A DNA stretch of 64,000 nucleotides. Origin: Strigamia acuminata (taxonomy: Eukaryota; Arthropoda; Chilopoda; Geophilomorpha; Linotaeniidae). A program made the translations under genes and the position numbers. The notes beneath the pieces were generated by a model. That model saw only the letters and a list, made by a program, of their open reading frames with translations, ran no database searches and had not been told where the DNA came from. Shown here piece by piece: positions 1 through 11,654 of this stretch (positions within the stretch are counted from its first letter, which is position 1; each line of letters opens with the position of its first letter). Where the stretch lies: assembly GCA_949358305.1 (NCBI GenBank), contig OX442314.1, positions 62,815,369 to 62,879,368 on the forward strand, in the 5' to 3' direction.

Positions 1-135
1 CGGGCCCGTATTAGCGCCGAGTTTCATATTAGCGCCATGCGGGGCGGCTCAAAACCAGAATTAGACGCTCGGGCTATTAAACGGGGGGGGGGGTACGGTA
101 ACTCTTTGAATATCAACAAAGCTCAAATTCCTATA
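1..135. other. window edge, no gene seen
   Basis: Short GC-rich stretch with two copies of an 'attagcgcc' phrase and a run of ten G at about 87-96. It may be the rest of a repeat cut by the window edge. No coding signal is seen. Confidence 0.3.
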
Positions 136-349
136 TACCGTATTTTACCGAATAAGATTCGCCCTCGAATTGTAGCCGCCCTCGAATAAGAGCCGCGGCT
201 TATGTTACGTTCATTGAACGTAACATTGACATTGGCCACTATTTGAAATAAAAGCCGCCCCCGAATTGGAGCCGCCCTCGATTTGGAGCCGCGGCTCAAA
301 GTGCCCGTTTTGAATAAGAGCCCCGGCTCTTATTTGGTAAAATACGGTA
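136..349. mobile_element. small terminal-inverted-repeat element (MITE)
   Basis: The left end begins TACCGTATTTTACC and the right end reads GGTAAAATACGGTA, an inverted repeat of about 22 bp. The 214-bp interior has repeated 'gccgccctcgaat'-like and 'agccgcggct' phrases and a near-perfect 21-bp palindrome at about 204-224. There is no ORF. The family was not identified, and a target duplication could not be proven because no empty site is available. Confidence 0.6.
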
Positions 350-369
350 AGTATTCATCTGGGCTCCTT

Positions 370-2810
370 TAATTTAAAAAAGAAACCAGCCACACGGGCA
401 TGTTTTAGTTCATATCGGCATGCCGGTGTACTAGTAAGCTTTGTATCTGAAATTTTCAAAAGTTGTAAATCCCATGTTGAGCGGCGTGCGGCTTAAACAC
501 TTCTTGTGTTTTTTTGACGCCGATTTTCGATTTATTTTACACTCGTAATTCGTATTCGCAAGTTCTAACGACTTGGGAGGGGCGTTTTTAATCCCTTGTT
601 GATTTGTCTTCCACGCAAAATCGGCGATGGTAGACATCTCCTGTATTGATCGTTTGTTGTCCACATGCATTTGAAACAAGTTTGGAGGTCAATGTCCTCA
701 TTCAGTACAGTTATAACAAATTGCAAGGAACTCGAGAAATCGGTTCGTTACAACAAAAGTTTGTTAGGTCGACATTTTTTAATGTTGTGTTCTATGGTCA
801 ACGAATGCTTAAAAATGGCTTTGTTAACCAACCAACGAAAAATTAGTCATACATTGCAGTTTGTTATAGCGAGGTTTGACTGTAGAGTCTTGGATGTCTG
901 ACTTGATCGTTTCATCGATTGGACCTGGAACTGTCGTACAGACTTGGACATCAAAATCGTCCCATTCCAGCTGGAAGCTCACCTGCAGAATGAGCGTTTT
1001 CGGCTGTATCCACCAGGTAGTGCAAAAACTTACTGATAAGTTGTGACAAATTGACATTTAAATGATGTCACACAATCATCTTCACATCATGGGGGTTTAT
1101 ATGATTGTGAAAACGCTCATTCTGCAGTTGAGCTTCAAGCGTGGACTGGGACGATTTTTATGTCCAAGGCATATGAAAATAAAAAAAATCTTTAAAATAT
1201 TGTTAAAAAGTATTAAAATTTGACCAAAAATGGACACAGAGCGTTAAAAATTGATAAAAAACAACTATCATCGATGCCCTACATACTGAATTGCAACTTT
1301 TCGATATCTGTTATATCGGGATTGTTTGCGACCGTGGCATCAAACATGTCATGACATCAAACATGTCGATGAAGCGCTTAAAAATGAGCAGACTGCTATC
1401 AATTTTTGTAAGATCAAGCTTAAGTAACCACAGAACTGGCCTGCCCCGGCAGGCTACAAGGAATTTCCCAGTGGCCTGTACTTACATCCTAACAATAATG
1501 GTTGAAATCATTTATTAATTAACACGATGCGCTGTGTCACCATACGATAACTGTATGCAAAAGGCGGTGCTGCCATCTAGCGGGAGGAACCACGGATGTT
1601 TCAAGGCCAAGGCCCGTTTTCCTATCCTTCTCTTCTATATCCTTGGTGTGAACATGATATAAGGTTCCTAAACCAGAGGCTATTAATCCGCCAAATACTT
1701 GGAGAAAACCTTGACAACTGCCACCTAACGAGGGAAACCAGCATTACTGTTGCATAAACACAACAGGAAGAGAAGAGTGATAAGAACAGCAGTCGGGTGT
1801 GATGTAGACTTGGAGAAAAAATTGCTTGTCAGTGTGTTGACTCGATAGAAAACGAATATTTCACAATTTTGTCTAAACTGGAGATCTAATTTTGACAGAA
1901 TGGTAAGTTAGAGGGGTAGCAGTAAGATAAACATTTGCGTCTATAAATGACAATGATTTCCAAAACTGCAAGCTGCCATTTTGAGTTTCAGAAAGCAAAA
2001 AAAAATTCACACAGTTATCACATTTACCAGTTTCGGCGCAGTTTACATATTCTGTAATAAACAGCATTTAAATAGGTTCCAATATGAAAAAATATGCTTT
2101 TTTTATGTTATAAAAATTTCCCACAACACCTTATCTATTCCAATAAGTCACAAAATCTACAATACTTGATTAGATTAAACTAGAAAAGAAACGGCGCAGT
2201 AGTTGAAAAAACACCCCCACTTGTCGTTTGCAGACCATTTAAACCAGACGTTTATATCGCCGTGTTTTCAACAATATTCAATAAGGAGACTTTTCTTCAT
2301 ATTTCAAGGGTAAAGTGAATTTTTTTTATTACCATTTAATCATTACTGAAGGAGTACACGAATTGACCTGTTCTTAGAACTTGTAGAAGTCAATATCCAG
2401 AATTATGACCCTGTATGGATAAACTGAAAAGTAGCGTGCTTACTACTCTAAACTGTTAGACAACATTGGGATACAACATTAGCACAATTTAAACACAGTT
2501 CATCCTTCAAACATCACTGATAAACAATTTGGTTCCTACGGGTTCATTTAACAAACCATGTCTCTGGAAAAGTTGTTATTGATTTATTACTCCATGGAAA
2601 CAGGAAAGGGAAAAAATGGAGAAAATGTTTCTAACAATTTTAACTTTATTGTTTGGACATAAGTTAATAGATGAATTCCTGTAAGTGTAATACCCAAAAG
2701 TATTTAGTTATTTATGATGATAATAGTATGCATTGTTGTGTCCTCGCACAATTAATGAAAACGGATGAATGTCGAAGGATTTAAGTGGATGTGGAAAAAA
2801 AGACGTGTTA
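370..2810. repeat. upstream flank of the NLR duplication unit, copy 1
   Basis: Noncoding sequence that recurs, diverged and with insertions, at about 20770-24365. Parts also recur at 10150-10620 and 38879-39440. Shared landmarks are the 'aagctttgtatctgaaatttt' area near 437, the pogo-like MITE at 708-882, a 'gggaatttcccagtggcc' phrase near 1462, and an 'aataaacagcatttaaatagg' area near 2057. It is part of the segmental duplications that carry the NLR-like genes. No coding exon was found. Confidence 0.6.
708..882. mobile_element. pogo/Tigger-like MITE, copy 1
   Basis: A 175-bp element with CAGT...ACTG ends flanked on both sides by TA (706-707 and 883-884). The right end read in reverse has the 'CCTCGCTATAACAAA' signature typical of pogo/Tigger-like terminal repeats. 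A second complete copy is at 20969-21144 and a truncated one starts at 39262. No transposase is encoded. Confidence 0.65.
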
Positions 2811-3202
2811 GCGTTAGCGGAAAACCGGAAGTGGGTTAGTTAAAGTTTGCTTACGGTATAAGCACAGTGCGCTAGTTGGCGCTAATACATTAATGACATG
2901 CGGAAATGGTCAAGTAAGATGCGAGTTTGTTTGACTCTAACTTGGCCGTTGTGTGAATGTCAGTTTAACTCGAATTCAGTGGATCAATTGCAGTGAATGG
3001 TCAATGTTGGAATGGGTATGTCTGTACAGAAGACTAAACTTCACTTGTGAAATTATTTACAGATTGAACAGTTTTCAAAAAGGAGATCACAAACCAGAAA
3101 TTTATAATAACCAACAAAGAAGGTATAAGTATTATAATTTTGTATCATTAACAAACACTCAAAGGACAGTTCTTTTGAATATTTTTCACAGATTTTAATA
3201 AT
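2775..3202 (+). promoter_or_regulatory. conserved 5' flank / 5' UTR of NLR-like gene 1
   Basis: This stretch is conserved with 13390-13826 upstream of gene 2, including a 'gttagcgttagcg' phrase and an 'aatttataataaacaac'-like stretch. Copy 1 has a possible acceptor ('tttttcacag') just before the start codon, so a 5' UTR intron is possible. Conservation extends directly to the start codon, so the promoter and leader probably lie here. No clear TATA box was assigned. Confidence 0.4.
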
Positions 3203-6200
3203 ATGGGTAACAGACCGAGCAACACTGATAAATTTAGCGGCAGTGGATATCAAGCAATCCGTATTGAAGCTAAAACCGTTTCAGTTACTAACATGGCAAC
3301 AAGCGAAAACAAACAAACTATTTCCACACCAGATGTACAAGGTTGGCTTCATTCGCTTAGTGAATACAAATTTAGAGTAAAATAGTAACACGGTATACAT
3401 TTTTACAGCATCTGTCAGTGAGCCAACACAGCAAATCATCCACTGTTGTGAAAACTACGACAGAAATGGCAACAAACTATGTGATGTTTTTCATAGAAAA
3501 CTTCAGCAATTCTACAGTGCTTTAGCTCTACCAAAAGTTGCTTGGGCGAAAGGAAACAATGATTTGTCAATTGTGGAACATTTCATCCAACTCCAAATGA
3601 ATGAATCAGACAAATCAGTAGAGATAGAAGACATTTTCAAAAGTGTAGACAACATAAAACCAACTAGAATACTTATCGAAGGGCAACCTGGATTTGGCAA
3701 GACAGCTCTCGCGACGAAACTAGCGTACGACTGGGCAACAAACAAGAAATACATCAACTTCAAATTTGCCTTCTTCATTCCCCTTCGAGAATTACAACAA
3801 AGAAGTATTGAAGATGTCATTGTACAAATTGCGGATCACGTCGGTGTTAAAGATGTTAACAGTGCTATCCAGATGGTAAAGTTTCACGAGCAGGATACAA
3901 TATTCATACTCGATGGATTAGACGAATTGTCGGTAGAAAGACGTCATGAAATCAGGAAATTAATTCGTAAGGAAATATACGATGTTGTAACAGCAGTTGT
4001 ATTCTGTAGAACAGGCTTGGACGAATTAAGAATTGAAGAACCAACGCAATTATTCGGAATTCCTACCAAACGTAATTATTACGATAAGCGAATATCGATA
4101 TTAGGTGTTAAAGGCGAAGATGCTAAGCGACAATTTTTAATTAAATTTCTCCCAGAAGCCATTGTTGATGACATAATGGTATCTCTGTCATCTCAGATTG
4201 ACTTATTTGATTCGCCACTTTTTCTGATGCTGATCCCAGTAATACTAGAACAAGACAAAACCATCGGACAGTTCGAAACAAAAACACAGTTTTACAAAAA
4301 ACTGTTCAATTCCGTTTTGAAGCACAGTTATGTCAAACGTGGATTGGAAATTGAAAACGAATTTGATCTGTTTTGTTACAACAATCCACCTAACATTATT
4401 CAGATGAACATGTTCAAATTTGGAATGTCATGTGTGCAAAAAATATCAAGAAATGATTTTAATTTTAATTGTGATCAGTTGACTGAAGAGATTTTTGAAC
4501 TCGGGTTTTTGATCCGACATTCAGAAATCACATTCTTTAAGGAATCAAAAAACCATTACGAGGCATTCCATATGTCTATGTTGGAATTTGCAGCTGCTTT
4601 TGCACTTTGGATGAACTTAAAATCCAACAAATCTGCAAACAAAAACGAGGATTTAAAACTAACTGTTAATCATTTTCTTGATACCGAGGGAACATCGTTG
4701 GTCCTGCCCTTTCTCGCAAGTCTGATGGAAAATGACTTGGATCTTGTTTTGTGCCAAGTTGACTCATACAGTTACTTATTTTCTTTGAAATTTGAGGTGA
4801 CAGCAAAACTTGTTGCGGACTGTTCGAAACATTCAATTATTAACAGCAAATATCTGAAAAGAATTATTCCTAGCTCTTTATTGGCAGACTGCACCAATAA
4901 TAATATAAAACCAACCAATGATCTGATAAAATATGGAATTGATTGTGGTCAAATTAAGTTGATTGCATTTATTGCTAATCCATCTTCAGAATTAGTCACA
5001 AATGAAAACGAGATTCGTTTGCATCTAACACTTTCATCATATATTTACCACACGTTTATAGCTCATTCATATGCTCACTGCAAAATACAACAAATCTTTT
5101 CATCCCCAGTTCCATTTCATGGTACAATAAACAAATGTCTAAATTATGTTGCATCATCATCAGACATCGAATCTTGTGATGTGAAGATGTTTTATATATA
5201 TTCAAGACAATTTTTAGTAGCAACAACAGAGAATGAAAAATTCAACCAAATTAAATATCGATATTTAGAACTTGAGATCAAAACAGAATTTGAGAAACAA
5301 ATTGTCATAAAACTGCTTGAAAGAAATCAAATTCAACAACTGTTGCTCGAAGGAACCTTAAACATAAACATGAGTGACTTTTGGTACGCTGCTGCTCGTT
5401 CAATTGATTTGATGGTGCTGTATCTAGGAAATTGTACCATTGATATAGAGGATCTTACCAAGAATGGAACAAAGAAATACAAAAATCTGATAATGCGCAA
5501 CTGTGCATTTGTTTCCAAGCTGCCAGTACAATTTTTTAAGTTGGTCGTGTACCACCGGGACATTAAAATGCCACCTAATGAAGCAATAACTAGAACAGAG
5601 CCCTCTCAGTTGGATTGTGGTATTTTTGATTTAAATAATTTGATAACAAAACACCCAACATGGAGCGGCTTTAACACTATTAAAAGGTTGGTGATACCAT
5701 TTAGATCAGATCAAATACATTTATACGAGATGAATGCATTCTCTGCATTGAGAAATTTACAAATATTACATATAAAGTTTGTACGTAAACCAGCCAATCA
5801 GGAAGTAATACTAATTGCAAAGTGCATCAATAGTCTTTCAATTGTAAATTTGGTAATTGAAAACCAGTTTTATCTGCACTTAAATCTATTCAAACACATG
5901 AATGATTTGTGGAAGGATAAAAGACATTCTCATTTAAAAACTGTACAATACATTCAAGATGGATCAGAGAATTTTCTGTGTTTTGAGTCAATGCTGCCGG
6001 AATTGTTAACGGGACTCAGTTACAATCATTGGGATAAAGTGAATTTATTTGCAGAAAAAAAATATTTGTGGAAAATTAGACAATATCTGACCAATTTTGA
6101 TGTCATTCACTGCCACCGATTCGATAATCGTGAAAGTAATACAGTCGACATTGATTTTGATCCTCGTTTTTATGCTAGTCGTAGTAATTATTATAATTAT

Positions 6201-6263
6201 TATTGTAATCTTATTTCTGTAGCAAGAAATTCGAAGAATACTGAAATGTTGGATATCAATTAA
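3203..6263 (+). CDS. NLR-like NACHT protein 1 (2 exons)
   Basis: Exon 1 is 3203-3341, a 67-bp intron (GT...AG) is 3342-3408, and exon 2 is 3409-6263. The spliced product is 997 aa. The intron is supported by the same phase-1 structure in both paralogues, although exon 2 alone is open. A NACHT NTPase spans about residues 135-300: Walker A GQPGFGKT at 138-145 and Walker B FILDGLDEL with Asp215, Asp218 and Glu219. The C-terminal half has degenerate leucine-rich segments ('LMVLYLGNCTI', 'LRNLQILHI', about residues 690-960). The ~95-residue N-terminus before NACHT matches no death-fold or TIR domain I recognise. There is no signal peptide or transmembrane segment, so the protein is probably cytosolic. 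NACHT-LRR proteins are usually nucleotide-driven oligomerising immune sensors, and that role here is inference. This is the most intact copy together with gene 3. Confidence 0.85.
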
Positions 6264-6900
6264 AGCGTACCAAGTACTTTCAATGTCAATAGTTGTTGTA
6301 ATGAAACCTCATTTTAAAATAAAAATTCGTGTTGTACCATCAAAAGCAACCCATCAGAATCTTATTGAATAAATTCTTCAATTGGGATAAGTTATTATTT
6401 TTAAGAAAATTTATCGAACAACTGAAAAGCCAACCGCGGATAATGTCTTAACTTTTTTTTCTGGAAAATTACCGTATGTATGTTTATAAAGTTGCATGTT
6501 TTGTTCAAATTTGTCGGGTTGCTTTTGTGCGTCGGCTTTTTTGCGATGATCGAATTTCTCTAACTGTAGTTACTAGGGTTTAACAAAAGTTTAAACACGT
6601 GATAGCTTTTTTGCATGCACTGGTGCACAAGTAGTAACACGAGACACTCTTTTGTCGTGCCACATGGGCCAACACGAAGTTTTGCGCATGGTTGTCGTGT
6701 TATGCTTTATTGAAGGCTCCTAGTGAGAGATGATGTCCTTAACTAAAACTTTTTTTTTAAAAATTACAAATTAAGTCAGTTTTGCGTTTCATACAGAAAA
6801 TATATACAGTTCTACATTTTTTTGATTAGTATTCCGCACTTACTGCAAACTGACTCGTTAGATTAAGCACCTCTAAATGTTTACGATTATTCGCTACAAA
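6264..6900. repeat. 3' flank of the NLR duplication unit, copy 1
   Basis: About 600 bp that match 16852-17480 after gene 2, and in the first ~280 bp also 30233-30535 after gene 3. It marks the downstream side of the duplicated segment. No exon was seen. Confidence 0.65.
6318..6323 (+). terminator. poly(A) signal of NLR-like gene 1
   Basis: AATAAA lies 55 bp after the stop codon, in a 3' flank conserved after all three paralogues (16906-16911 and 30288-30293). Confidence 0.65.
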
Positions 6901-6916
6901 CGTATCGGTTTCCAAA

Positions 6917-8600
6917 TTTTTTGTGAATGCATCGCGAATCGCTCACATCTTGAATGGTGAAATGCCGAAGATGTTGCAAACACACCAGGCACTCATGGAG
7001 AAAGCCTGCGGTAACTGGGCAACCCTCCTATTGCTATCCCGTGGGCATACAGTGGAAAAATCCTGGCAGGCAAATCAAACTGGGCCTAACTCAGACCTAA
7101 TTGGTATCCAGGTGGATAAATGGGCAAAAACCTCAAACTGCTGGACAAAACATGGCACCTCCAGTGGGGAGGAGATCACTCAAGGACTCTCTACTCACTC
7201 ATTACGGTAAAGTGCAGAGAGAAATAATCCAAACATGAATTCTCCAAAGGTAGAGAAGAAAACATAACTTGTTTATTCTCAAAACTGCATAACAACAACA
7301 ACAACCTCATAGCAACTAGTGCACAACAAATGGTCGCCTGGCTACAAAAATGATCAGTGACCATAACAAGAAGAAAGATACAATAATGCAAGATGTGACG
7401 CGTTTACATTTAACAAAGCCAGCTCAAAAGGAGAGGAAAACAATAGGTGGGGTATCAACAACATCTCTAGTAAAACAAACTTAATGATAACAGGTGCATA
7501 AACTTAATACCAATGCTAACAAATAACAGATATGAGGATTTACTAAACTTAACAGCCATAAAACAATGTATAACACCTAAATAACACCTAAATTAAGATT
7601 TAACAAGGATGAAGCTGGGCACAAAAGCTAGTAGCCAATGGGAGCGCTGCATTACCTCAAATTCGGTCCCGCATCAAGAAACAAAAAACCAATCAATAAG
7701 AGATCAAAATAACACCTTAATAATCCAAAAAACCCTTAAATAAATAAACACTAACAACAGTTGTGCCAGGGAGCCACGCAGAGTCCAGGATCTGGCTCAA
7801 TGAGAGCGGCAAAGCCACACCCAAACAAAAATGGCCGACCACGACACTGACGCCCGCCGCAAAGGGAGCAACAAGAGCAAACAACAACCACCTGGGCAAC
7901 CAAACGGTAAGAAAACATACCAGATACTTCAAAGCACTATAGTGCTAGACTAACATGAACGATCTGATGCACTAGCAGGTCGTTTCTGCTCCCGTGAGGC
8001 GATACACGGCGGCAATTCGCGTCTAGCGGCCACTGACGCCCGTTCTCGATCGCCAGCGGACACCTATTCGTCCAAGAGCACCACCAGACCTCCCAGGACA
8101 CCAGTACCGGTTAGTACAAATTTAAAACTGTTCAAAATATCCACACAAACAGCTCTTATGACCAATTTTAGGCTATCACCGTATCCAGCACACCTGCGCT
8201 ATGGCGGCTATCTCGCAAATTCACGCGCAGAACCTTCAGAAGTGAACTAGAAACGTGACAACAACACATCAAGGCTAAAATAACACGTAACGGTAAAAAA
8301 CAAATGAGTTTGACACATGAAACAACCACAAATAATTAATACAACATCTTTTGTCCATTCCAGGTGCGACAATCAGCAAGGCAACCCCCGTGGACCTCAC
8401 GAAGCGATACACAAGGTCGAAACTGAAACTGGACATGTCAGATACGTCTGAAATTAGTGTAATTAAAAACTAAGAATCAAATTAAAAACTCTTCTTCCTT
8501 TTTCAGGTGCTAGCAGCGTTTGTTCACTTCTTATCGCTGCTCGGAACAAAGACAAGGTGCGTAGTTCAACGTGAAATGGATGCAAAGATTATCCAATAAA
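6917..8600. other. inserted sequence of unknown nature
   Basis: The copy-2 flank runs directly from its 'tatcagtttcc' phrase (~17485) to 'gagtgatgtcaag' (~17512), whereas here about 1.7 kb separates the same landmarks. The insert includes a GC-richer patch at about 7950-8130 and splice-acceptor-like 'tttcag' tracts near 8360 and 8500. I could not define terminal repeats, a target duplication or a convincing ORF. Confidence 0.35.
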
Positions 8601-8624
8601 TCTCAACTGAGTGATGTCAAGTTG

Positions 8625-8790
8625 TGGTAGTCATCGCTCATCGCATGGGAATTAACTGAAGCTGGCATCGTGAGTTCGAATTTTGTAAAGACATCGGAAA
8701 CTGGGATTCAATGATGAGGGTGCGTAAATTTTGGAAAAGCTGGGCGAGTTTGGAGATAGCCGCAGCGCTTGGTAAAAGTAGTTTCTAATG
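8625..8790. repeat. repeat shared with 18117-18300
   Basis: It begins with the 'catcgcatgggaattaactg' phrase and ends near 'gatagtggatgggttttg'. The copy after NLR gene 2 is at 18117-18300, with a small internal indel. It belongs to the duplicated downstream segment. No coding function was seen. Confidence 0.6.
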
Positions 8791-8849
8791 GTTTGATAGT
8801 GGATGGGTTTTGGTTTATTTTTTTGGAAAATAAGAAAGAACTAAATTTC

Positions 8850-9430
8850 TTCAAATTCATCCAAATTCATCCAAAATTGGTAAAATTTTATCAAAAATCA
8901 CCAAAATTTGTCAAATTTCATCAAAAATCACCAGAAATTTGTCAAATTTCATCAAAAATCACCAGAAATTTGTCAAATTTCATCAAAAATCACCAGAAAT
9001 TTGTCAAATTTCATCAAAAATCACCAGAAATTTGTCAAATTTTATCAAAAATCACCAGAAATTTGTCAAATTTCATCAAAAATCATCTGAAATTGGTCCA
9101 ATTTTAAAAAAAAATCTCAAAAATTTGCCAAATTTTATCAAAAATCACCAAAAATTTGTCAAATTTCATCAAAAATCACCAGAAATTTGTCAAATTTTAT
9201 CAAAAATCACCAGAAATTTGTCAAATTTCATCAAAAATCACCAGAAATTTGTCAAATTTTATCAAAAATTACCTAATTGATTCATATTCACCCAAATTCG
9301 TCCAAATTCATCCAAATTCACCAAAATTTTATCAAACTTTATCAAAAATCACAAAAATTTGTCAAATTTCAGTTAAAATCACCAAAATTTTTGAAAAATT
9401 AAGCAAAATTTTGACAGATATTTTGACAGA
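8850..9430. repeat. 31-bp minisatellite
   Basis: A tandem array with a 31-bp unit built of 'tcaccagaaatttgtc' followed by 'aaatttcatcaaaaa'. It is most regular at about 8890-9090 and 9120-9275, with degenerate edges. The unit contains no stop codon and 31 is not a multiple of 3, so long stop-free frames arise by chance. A short decayed piece of the same array is at about 18340-18420 in the other duplication. Confidence 0.85.
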
Positions 9431-9439
9431 TATTTTGAC

Positions 9440-10150
9440 AAATTAGAGAAATGTTTTTTAATAAAATATGCAATTTTTTTCTGTATTGTGATTGGACTGC
9501 AGCGTTATGCTTCTGTTACTATGCACTAGTTTCTATGGCAACTGCCGTTATCTTTGTCTTTTTGAAGTTTGATAAGTTGCACTTTTTTGCTCACGCACGA
9601 TTAAACGCATTTTTATTTTGTTTGAAAGTTGTCGAAGTCGCTAAGCACTACAAAAATGGTAGCAGACGATTGCTAAAGGTAAATGGAAGCTAGAAATTTT
9701 CTTTTTGAGAAATAATCTAATTTTTTTTATTCCATTGTCGTGCATCGAACGTTAGGCCTAACTCGTGGAAATGAATTCGATCTTTGCCCACCAGAACTCC
9801 TTTCAACTGCATTCTTTTTGATCAGGTAAGCCAAATGACTTCACAAAATATTTGTACATTGTTTAAAGATTGTGGCTGAAAGCTAGTTCTGCATCATACA
9901 CCCCGCACCCTGCAATTGCAAATCTTTACACTCCAAAAAACATTTTGTCGTGAAAGCAATTATTAAATTTGTTGTAACCAAATTTTTTATTAAAATAGGT
10001 GACAACCAACTACTAAGTTACCAGACAAAATTATTTTGTTACATGTATTTGGTTGGTTTAACTAAATATATTTGTTAAATGAAATTTGCAGAAAATGTTT
10101 TTATTCTGTATGAAATAGTTTTATTGAAGCAACACTTAATACGACAAGCA
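9440..10150. other. AT-rich intergenic sequence
   Basis: No gene, RNA or clear mobile element was recognised. A short hydrophobic reading frame near 9451-9693 has no supporting features. Confidence 0.4.
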
Positions 10151-10620
10151 AAATCTTTGGTTTAATCTATATTGTTTTTCTTTATAATTAAATCTCTATT
10201 AATGTTTTACGAAACTGTCACATTATATTCCAGTTTCTGTTCAGTTTACATATTCTTTAATAAACAGCATTTAAATAGGTTTAGTTTTATGAAGTTCCTA
10301 CATGAAAAAATATGCTTTTTTTATGTTATAAAAATTTCCCATAACACCTTATCTATTCCAATAAGTCTCAAAATCCACAATACTTGATTAGATTAAACTA
10401 GAAAAGAAACGGCGCAGTAACTAGAGATCAAACTTCAGGTAGTTGAAATAACACACCCACTTCTCGTTTGCAGTCCATTTAAACCACGTTTATATCGCCG
10501 TGTTTTCAACAATATTCAACAAGGAGACTTTTCTTTATATTTCAGGGGTAAACTGAATTTTTTTATTACTATTGTTTGGACTTAATAGATGAATTCCCGT
10601 GAGTGTCATACCTATAAGTA
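10150..10620. repeat. upstream flank of the NLR duplication unit, copy 2 (start)
   Basis: It matches 1990-2340 and 24225-24360, for example 'aataaacagcatttaaatag' at about 10259. Compared with copy 1 it continues at about 11550 after an inserted block (10621-11550), and again at about 13390 after a second block. Confidence 0.6.
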
Positions 10621-11550
10621 TTTATGCCTAGTTCACACTTGAACCACTTATGTAGAAGTTGTGACTTTTAAAAAGTGTGAATGATCTATTTTTAGACTGT
10701 TCACACTTGTTGGAAAAAGGCGCGGACCTTGTTTAGCGCGCGGGGCCATTGTTACGTTTCCGAAACGTTCCAATTGTAGGCCAAAAATTTTTGAAATGTG
10801 CCGAAAAAGGATGATAAATAGAACGTTTTGCATATGTTTCAGTCGAAATTACCGAAACGTATGCAAAACGGTCCATTTATCACACTGTTTTGGTGATTTT
10901 CGTCGCAAATTGGCCGATGCTTTTTTCCAATTCGGAATAAACCGCGGGCCTCTAATACCGCGCGGGCCAAAAATTTTTTTTTTGGGTGCGCTATTTGCAA
11001 ATATACGGTATGTAGAAATCAGTGACGTTTTTTACAAGATTATTTGAGTCTGGAAAAATGCATTGCTACATAAGTAGATTGTTTATGTCTGGTAAAAGGT
11101 TATCCACTGAAAGGTAGGAGTTTGCTTTTCTAATCGTAGCTAATGATCCATTAGAGATAGAAACTTCTACAGTGTAAGCTGTGTAGTCTGGACACCTCCC
11201 GACCGGACAAGCTCTGTGGCCCGGACAGGTTTGAGGTCCTAAATTGGTCCCGCCTATACCCAGCCATGCTAAATTCCCTTTTCCCATCTGGACAGCCCCT
11301 TAGTCCGGACAACTTTCTGGGTCCCGTCCTATGTCCGGGCTACACAGCCTACACTGTACTTTTTTTTAAAAAAGAAAGAGGGATGCAAGTTTAGTAAACT
11401 GACATATTTTTTAAATTTGTTTTCCGTAATAAAAGTTGACAAATTTGGGGCCGAAACAAAAGTTTACGATCATGTTTCCACTCTATCGAAACGATCGAAA
11501 CGCATTTTCGTTCGTATTTCACGAACCGTTAGAGCTAGAAATATGTACTT
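10621..11550. other. composite insertion in the copy-2 flank
   Basis: Copy 1 joins 'aagtattta' directly to 'gttatttatgatgataatag' (near 2698), whereas here about 0.9 kb lies in between. It holds an inverted repeat at about 10822-10873 ('cgttttgcatatgtttc' against its reverse complement) and the MITE at 11170-11356. No ORF is supported. Confidence 0.4.
11170..11356. mobile_element. TA-flanked MITE
   Basis: 187 bp with inverted ends CAGTGTAAGCTGTGTAG and CTACACAGCCTACACTG, flanked by TA at 11168-11169 and 11357-11358. The ends and TA duplication suggest the Tc1/mariner/pogo superfamily. There is no ORF. The interior repeats 'ccggac' phrases. Confidence 0.65.
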
Positions 11551-11654
11551 TTTAGTTATTAATGAATGATGATAATAGTATGAAATGTTGTGTTCTCGTA
11601 CAATTAATGAAAACTGATGAATATTGTTACGTGGGTTATGGGTTCTAAGAGTTA

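Noticed and set aside
2953-3198. 81-codon frame also present at 13577-13822 upstream of NLR gene 2
   Set aside because: It lies in the conserved leader/promoter region, and gene 3 lacks it. The similarity is explained by segmental duplication. A uORF remains possible but is unsupported.
6923-7210. 95-codon plus-strand frame downstream of NLR gene 1
   Set aside because: It lies in an insertion absent from the paralogous flank. The peptide has no recognisable feature and there is no splice or promoter support.
8850-9430. CRISPR-like array
   Set aside because: The repeats are directly tandem without unique spacers, and the window is eukaryotic.
8769-9446. Several overlapping Lys/Phe/His-rich frames of ~60-113 codons
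   Set aside because: They are the 31-bp minisatellite read in different frames.
9451-9693. 80-codon hydrophobic frame
   Set aside because: No signal of conservation, promoter or splice sites; AT-rich chance frame.
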